Assembly: GCA_038230595.1 (NCBI GenBank)
Contig: JBBRMY010000018.1
Location: 1 to 27,001 of the forward strand
Reading direction: 5' to 3'
DNA from: JBBRMY01 sp038230595
GTDB lineage: Bacteria; Bacteroidota; Ignavibacteria; Tepidaquicellales; Tepidaquicellaceae
DNA: 27,001 nucleotides
The number at the start of each line of letters is the position of its first letter. Within the stretch, counting starts at the first letter, position 1. This document shows, piece after piece, positions 23,254 to 27,001 of the stretch. The position numbers and the translations under genes were made by a program. A model generated the notes under the pieces. It saw nothing but the letters and a program-made list of their open reading frames with translations. It made no database searches and was not told the DNA's origin.

Positions 23254-23530
23254 ATAGTTATAGAGAAATAAAAACTTTTTTCCACATTGTGTTATTTTGT
23301 TGAGTAAATCTTACTAATTACTCTAATTAGACTGCTATGAATAAACTAAAGAATGTTTTTTAAAATTAGGGAAAATTCATATATTTGAAATGATCTTACC
23401 AGAGTAATACTTGAGATCTTTTATCTTATTTATACTTATTTAGCATACGCATTACCCCCCTCTATTAATCTTTCAAGAAGATTTTATTTCAAGACTGCAA
23501 TAATTCAAAACTTTAAATTTTTTTTTATTT
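23254..23530. other. AT-rich gap after the truncated ClpB-like gene
   Basis: No clpB remnant, terminator or gene is visible in these 277 bases. TATATTTG at 23380-23387 fits the -7 consensus TAnnTTTG on the plus strand, with a T-run (TTTTTT) 18 bases upstream in the -33 area. If used, the exported propeller gene would have a leader of roughly 135 bases. A run of six Cs at 23455-23460 is unusual in this background. Confidence 0.35.
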
Positions 23531-25387
23531 ATGAAAAAGTTATTCTTTTTTTGTATTCTGTATTTATTTAGTACATATATTCTGAATGCACAGCCAACGA
23601 TCTCAAACACAGATCTTGCTATGTTCCGTGGAAATGCACAGCTCACCGGAGTAAGTAATTCCAATGCAGTTTATAAACTTTCCGGTGTAAAATTTACTTT
23701 TAAAACAGATGGTCCGATCAGAAGCACTCCGGCAGTTTATAACGGAATTTTATATTTCGGAAGCGGTGATAATAATTTATATGCTGTTGATGGGCAGAGC
23801 GGGAAAGAAATTTGGCATTTTAAAACTGGAGGCGAAGTTCATTCTTCACCGGCAGTAACAAATGGGAAGGTTTATTTCACAAGCAGGGATGGGTATCTAT
23901 ATACACTTTCTGCCGATAAAGGAACGGAATTATGGAAATATAAAATGGGGGAGGAAGTTGGTAAATTTAATTACTGGGATTATTATCTTTCATCACCATC
24001 AATAGAAAACCAGATCTTATATATCGGAAGCGGTGACGGAAATTTGTATGCATTTGATCTGAATACTCAGGATGTGCTCTGGAAATTCAATGCAGGTTCA
24101 AGAATAAGAACTACACCTGCTGTTTCAGAAAATAAAATAGTTTTCGGTGCTTGCAATGGGTGTGTATATGCTGTGAATAAGCAAACAGGAACTGAAGAAT
24201 GGAAATATTCAACTGACGGAGCTTCATTCGATTTTGAATCAGAATCAAACGACCGCACTTCAATTATGTGCTCACCAGCAGTCAAAGATGGTATTGTTGC
24301 AATTGGGGGAAGAGATGGGTTTTTATATGCTTTAGATCTGAATACCGGTAAGCAGAAATGGAAAGTTGATCATAAAGGTTCGTGGGTGCTTTCAACAGCG
24401 ATCAATAATGGTAAAGTATTTGTAGGAACAGGCAGCGCTTTATTTATTCAGGCGCTTGATGAAAATACAGGCACAGAAATATGGAAGTTTAAAACATTTG
24501 GAGCTATTTTTTCATCGCTCTGTCTCGCAAATGATATGATCTATGCAAATGACTTTGTCGGAAATGTATATGCGATAGAAAGTAATTCCGGAAAAAGTAT
24601 TTGGAAATTCCCAATGGGTACCAGATCAGGATCAACACCTCTTGTTAGCGGAGGAGTAGTATATACATGTTCAGATGATGGCTTGCTGTATGCACTTGAA
24701 GGAAGCGGCTTAAAAAATAGTGACCGTCCTAAATCGAGAAAGATCGTATATTGGGAAGGAACAAAAACAAAGGATTCATTTCGATGGTTTCAGAACAATA
24801 TGGATATATATATCAGAGATTATTTTAAAAGTTCAGGATATGAATTATTAGATGCAGTTCAGCTTGAAAAATATATGAATGAGCAGATCAATTCACGAAC
24901 TACCGGGGTTATAGTTTTTTCAGATAATATTTTCCCTAAATCAATTTTAAAAGGAAATAATGAGAATTCGTTAATTAGAAAATATCTGAATAGCGGAGGA
25001 AAGGTTGCTCTGTTGGGTTTAAACCCATCCGTGTTTATTTCAGATTCGCTAGGAGTTGTTGATTCCCTCGAGTATGAAAACCCAGGAAGAATATTTGGTG
25101 TACATTTCCCGGACATTCACGAAGGAAATGGGTATTATGGAGCAAAGATCACTGAAGAAGGGAAAAAATGGGGGCTGAGAAATAACACTATCTCTAACGG
25201 ATCAGTAAATCCTGAAGAAGTTTCAACCGTACTTGCTTACGATGAATTCGGCAAGGCTTCCGAATGGGTTAAAAATTACGGAGGACCGGAAGGTACAGGT
25301 TTAATGCAGCTGGTTATATCAAGATTTATTGCAGGAACTGATATTGTTTCAATAAGAACTGCAATTGAATTTGGAATTGATTGGTGA
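23531..25387 (+). CDS. Exported PQQ-type beta-propeller with an extra C-terminal alpha/beta domain
   Basis: A 618-residue secreted protein. The signal peptide MKKLFFFCILYLFSTYILNA is followed by PQQ-like propeller repeats (residues ~35-395). Each has a pattern like AVYNGILYFGSGDNNLYAVD..SGKEIWHF, and seven clear W-bearing blades plus a closing YALEG can be counted. PQQ repeats here do not imply PQQ binding; the BamB-type structural use is common, and none of the dehydrogenase active-site residues was noticed. After a short linker (~396-405) a second region begins KIVYWEGTKTKDSF and includes TTGVIVFSDN, GGKVALLGLNPS and a conserved-looking GIDW end. This resembles a class I glutamine-amidotransferase-like (ThuA-type) fold without an obvious catalytic cysteine. 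Domain identity is a guess by pattern. The ATG at 23531 is well placed. The gene is alone and convergent with the next. Confidence 0.8.
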   Translation: MKKLFFFCILYLFSTYILNAQPTISNTDLAMFRGNAQLTGVSNSNAVYKLSGVKFTFKTDGPIRSTPAVYNGILYFGSGDNNLYAVDGQSGKEIWHFKTGGEVHSSPAVTNGKVYFTSRDGYLYTLSADKGTELWKYKMGEEVGKFNYWDYYLSSPSIENQILYIGSGDGNLYAFDLNTQDVLWKFNAGSRIRTTPAVSENKIVFGACNGCVYAVNKQTGTEEWKYSTDGASFDFESESNDRTSIMCSPAVKDGIVAIGGRDGFLYALDLNTGKQKWKVDHKGSWVLSTAINNGKVFVGTGSALFIQALDENTGTEIWKFKTFGAIFSSLCLANDMIYANDFVGNVYAIESNSGKSIWKFPMGTRSGSTPLVSGGVVYTCSDDGLLYALEGSGLKNSDRPKSRKIVYWEGTKTKDSFRWFQNNMDIYIRDYFKSSGYELLDAVQLEKYMNEQINSRTTGVIVFSDNIFPKSILKGNNENSLIRKYLNSGGKVALLGLNPSVFISDSLGVVDSLEYENPGRIFGVHFPDIHEGNGYYGAKITEEGKKWGLRNNTISNGSVNPEEVSTVLAYDEFGKASEWVKNYGGPEGTGLMQLVISRFIAGTDIVSIRTAIEFGIDW

Positions 25388-25417
25388 ACGATTTAGTTTA
25401 GAAATTCAGTATTGGTT

Positions 25418-25807
25418 TTAATAATCTGTAGGTAAAAACTCAAAAGAAGTATCAAATGAATCGTCATAATTTATTCTAAAAGGAAATCTTTTCCCAATAT
25501 AAAATGTAATATAGTCTAAATCTGTAGGTGATAAGCTTACATCTTTTACAAAAATTTTTGAATAAATTTTCTCTGAGTTTCTATAAAGTGTTATTCTTAC
25601 TCTAATTTTTTGAATAAAATTATAGCTATAACTTGCAGTATGCTCGATGGGAGAAACAATGCTTTCCAAGAAATCGTCATCTATAAAAGTATTTGTAGAT
25701 CTAGCACCTACTTGTAGATTAAGATAATCTAAACGATCTTTAGATTGAGCATTTGCCAAAGTTGAGGTTAACAATAAAATTATAATAAAGAGAAAATATT
25801 TTCTCAT
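25418..25807 (-). CDS. Small exported protein of unknown function
   Basis: A 129-residue protein with a clear signal peptide, MRKYFLFIIILLLTSTLANAQ, cleaved near residue 20. The mature part (~109 residues) is rich in beta-type segments (YNFIQKIRVRITLYR, KIYSKIFVKDVSL, YITFYIGKRFPFRI), consistent with a small beta-sandwich in the periplasm or on the surface. No lipobox, sorting domain or catalytic motif is visible. Codon use is especially AT-rich relative to its neighbours, and both flanks are too, so it may be a fast-changing or acquired gene. It is convergent with the propeller gene across 30 bases and has no clear operon partner. Confidence 0.65.
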   Translation of the reverse strand: MRKYFLFIIILLLTSTLANAQSKDRLDYLNLQVGARSTNTFIDDDFLESIVSPIEHTASYSYNFIQKIRVRITLYRNSEKIYSKIFVKDVSLSPTDLDYITFYIGKRFPFRINYDDSFDTSFEFLPTDY

Positions 25808-25985
25808 ATTTTGATTAGAATATCTTTTGTAATTTTCAGTGTTTCTATTTCTATAAAGTAGAATAGTATTTAAATTAAAATCTCGTTTTAATTATATAAA
25901 GGCATTTATTTAAATCCTTATTTTTATTTAAATATATTAACAAAATTTTGATTTTTTAAATGCATTCTTGAAGGAAATTTAATTT

Positions 25986-26813
25986 CTATTCTTTTTCAGC
26001 AATTACAGAAAACACATAGGGCAGCTTATCACCAAAAGGTTCTATGTGGTATTTACCATTAAGATTATCTAATTCATTGAAGCAGCCATAAGGAGAATAA
26101 TCATATTCCTGCATGTCAGTTATCCTCATTCCATGTTTTATGAGGTTAGAAATAATGTCTGAGATCGTATGGCTGAATTGAACATCAGTTAATTCAACTT
26201 CACTATCAGGATCAGAGTAAGTACCTTTTTTAGTCTCTATAATTGGTGAACGATTGAAATAGCTATAAATTATTTTTGAATAATCATTTTCATCGAACAG
26301 CCAGATGAACGGATGAAATTCCACTAAGATCAGTTTGCCTCCCGGATTGAGAAATTGTGAAATAAGCTTTGCCCATTCTTCCATAGAATGCAGCCAGCCT
26401 AAAACTCCATATGATGTAAATATATAATCGAATTTTTTATCAAGATGTTCTTCAAGCTCAAAAACATTACAGCAAATGAATTCTGCTTTAATGTTTTCAC
26501 CATTAGCTTTCATCGAAGACTTTAATTCATTTGCAAAATTGATCGCAGTATCAGAAATATCTACTCCTGTCACATCTGCTCCCATACGTGAAAGGGAAAG
26601 TGAGTCCTGACCGAAATGGCATTGCAGATGAAGTATTGTTTTTTCTTTAATATAACTAATGTTTTTTTGTAAAAGATCGAGTTCAATCTTTTTTAAAGAG
26701 TTAGTCCCTTTAAGAAATCCTTTTACATCATAAAATTCGGATGTAAAATTAATACCTGTCCTTTTATTCCAGGCAACCTTGTTTTGTTTGGTATATTCGT
26801 ATTTATCTTCCAT
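25986..26813 (-). CDS. Class I SAM-dependent methyltransferase
   Basis: A 275-residue cytoplasmic Rossmann-fold methyltransferase. Motif I is LHLQCHFGQD (residues 61-70), a form found in a recognisable bacterial subfamily where the usual GxGxG is replaced by CHFGxD. The acidic ribose-binding residue is D85 in VTGVDIS, and motif IV-like FDYIFTSYGVLGWL (~128-141) and GGKLILVEFHP follow. The acceptor is unknown; this subfamily is annotated only generically. The N-terminus (YTKQNKVAWNKRTGINFTSEFY) matches the family start, supporting ATG at 26813. It is divergent from the gene at the right edge, 70 bases away, so the promoters must lie back to back. Confidence 0.88.
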   Translation of the reverse strand: MEDKYEYTKQNKVAWNKRTGINFTSEFYDVKGFLKGTNSLKKIELDLLQKNISYIKEKTILHLQCHFGQDSLSLSRMGADVTGVDISDTAINFANELKSSMKANGENIKAEFICCNVFELEEHLDKKFDYIFTSYGVLGWLHSMEEWAKLISQFLNPGGKLILVEFHPFIWLFDENDYSKIIYSYFNRSPIIETKKGTYSDPDSEVELTDVQFSHTISDIISNLIKHGMRITDMQEYDYSPYGCFNELDNLNGKYHIEPFGDKLPYVFSVIAEKE

Positions 26814-26883
26814 ATTAATTGCAATAATTTTTTTCTATTTTTAAATACCCTTACCAATATCCCTAAATTTAAAATCAAATAAT

Positions 26884-27001
26884 ATGCCTCAGGAAAAAGA
26901 TCCTTTGTATAATATTAAATTTCCGATTGGAGAGTTTAAGAAACCGGAAAAGATTACTAAAGAAGTCGTCAACGAATGGATAAAAACTCTTGAAGATTTT
27001 C
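26884..27001 (+). CDS. Partial YfiT-like protein of the DinB/YfiT superfamily, running off the right edge
   Basis: The first 39 residues are present, starting MPQEKDPLYNIKFPIGEF and continuing KKPEKITKEVVNEWIKTLED. The YPIG.F..P..IT......WI..I pattern is the typical start of YfiT, a metal-dependent hydrolase/bacillithiol transferase of the DinB superfamily (four-helix bundle). The metal-binding histidines lie beyond the window, so function cannot be checked. It is unrelated to DNA polymerase IV. It starts at ATG 26884, divergent from the methyltransferase. Confidence 0.75.
   Translation, partial: MPQEKDPLYNIKFPIGEFKKPEKITKEVVNEWIKTLEDF

Noticed and set aside
23254..23530. Frameshifted remainder of clpB after the stop
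   Set aside because: Reading the following bases in the other frames gives no middle-domain or second AAA+ motifs, so this is not a simple frameshift.
23473..23664. 63-residue open frame on the minus strand
   Set aside because: It runs opposite the signal peptide of the propeller protein and has low-complexity lysine/asparagine content with no ribosome site.
1..27001. CRISPR arrays, tRNA/rRNA genes, transposases, restriction or toxin-antitoxin pairs
   Set aside because: Looked for on both strands by eye and by protein content; no regularly spaced repeats, cloverleaf with CCA-type end or relevant protein motifs were seen. A covariance-model scan would be needed to exclude small RNAs.

Overview
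The window looks like a chromosomal segment from an AT-rich, Gram-negative member of the Bacteroidota/Chlorobiota superphylum, most likely Ignavibacteriota. This is an inference from three things. One secreted protein ends in a type IX secretion (T9SS) sorting domain opening with NYPNPFNPETKI, which is very typical of Ignavibacteria. Shine-Dalgarno sequences are mostly weak. TAnnTTTG-type -7 promoter elements occur in several gaps. The genes are otherwise core or envelope genes; I saw no transposase, phage gene, CRISPR array, tRNA or rRNA.

Layout. At 1-830 there is a divergent regulatory region with repeated ATAGTTTCC half-sites between a left-edge gene (possibly a TetR-type regulator) and a small membrane protein. 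It is followed by an unannotated 34-residue secretory-type peptide gene on the minus strand and a perfect two-way terminator hairpin. At 988-6409 lie a Ycf48/BNR-like T9SS cargo, a short fatty acid desaturase with its own terminator, DNA polymerase IV (dinB) and an exported TPR protein. At 6646-11681 a tight plus-strand envelope operon holds an MsbA-like lipid exporter, a GT2 glycosyltransferase, an O-antigen ligase/polymerase-type membrane protein and a GT-B glycosyltransferase. The last two appear to start with TTG and are coupled to the preceding stop codon. At 11706-16486 a five-gene minus-strand operon holds a nucleoside-type ABC ATPase, two permeases, a DUF1844 protein and NAD kinase.

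At 16816 there is a small membrane-anchored protein of unknown function with a GC-rich terminator. At 17338-21779 a minus-strand series holds a XerD-type recombinase, a 7TM-HD (PgpH-like) phosphohydrolase, a small unknown protein and a WaaE-like GT2 glycosyltransferase. At 21940-23253 lies a ClpB-like disaggregase that stops after its first AAA+ domain. At 23531-25387 an exported PQQ-type beta-propeller carries an additional C-terminal alpha/beta domain. The right end has a small exported protein, a class I methyltransferase and the start of a YfiT/DinB-superfamily gene.

Themes. Two blocks serve the cell surface (LPS export and glycan assembly; exported repeat proteins). One operon links nucleoside uptake to NADP supply. 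The items most worth a second look are the 34-residue peptide, the half-length ClpB, the propeller fusion, the operator cluster at 121-193, the in-frame TAA|TTG junction in the glycan operon, and the terminator placed just ahead of the 7TM-HD start codon. No clearly new defence or mobile system is visible.
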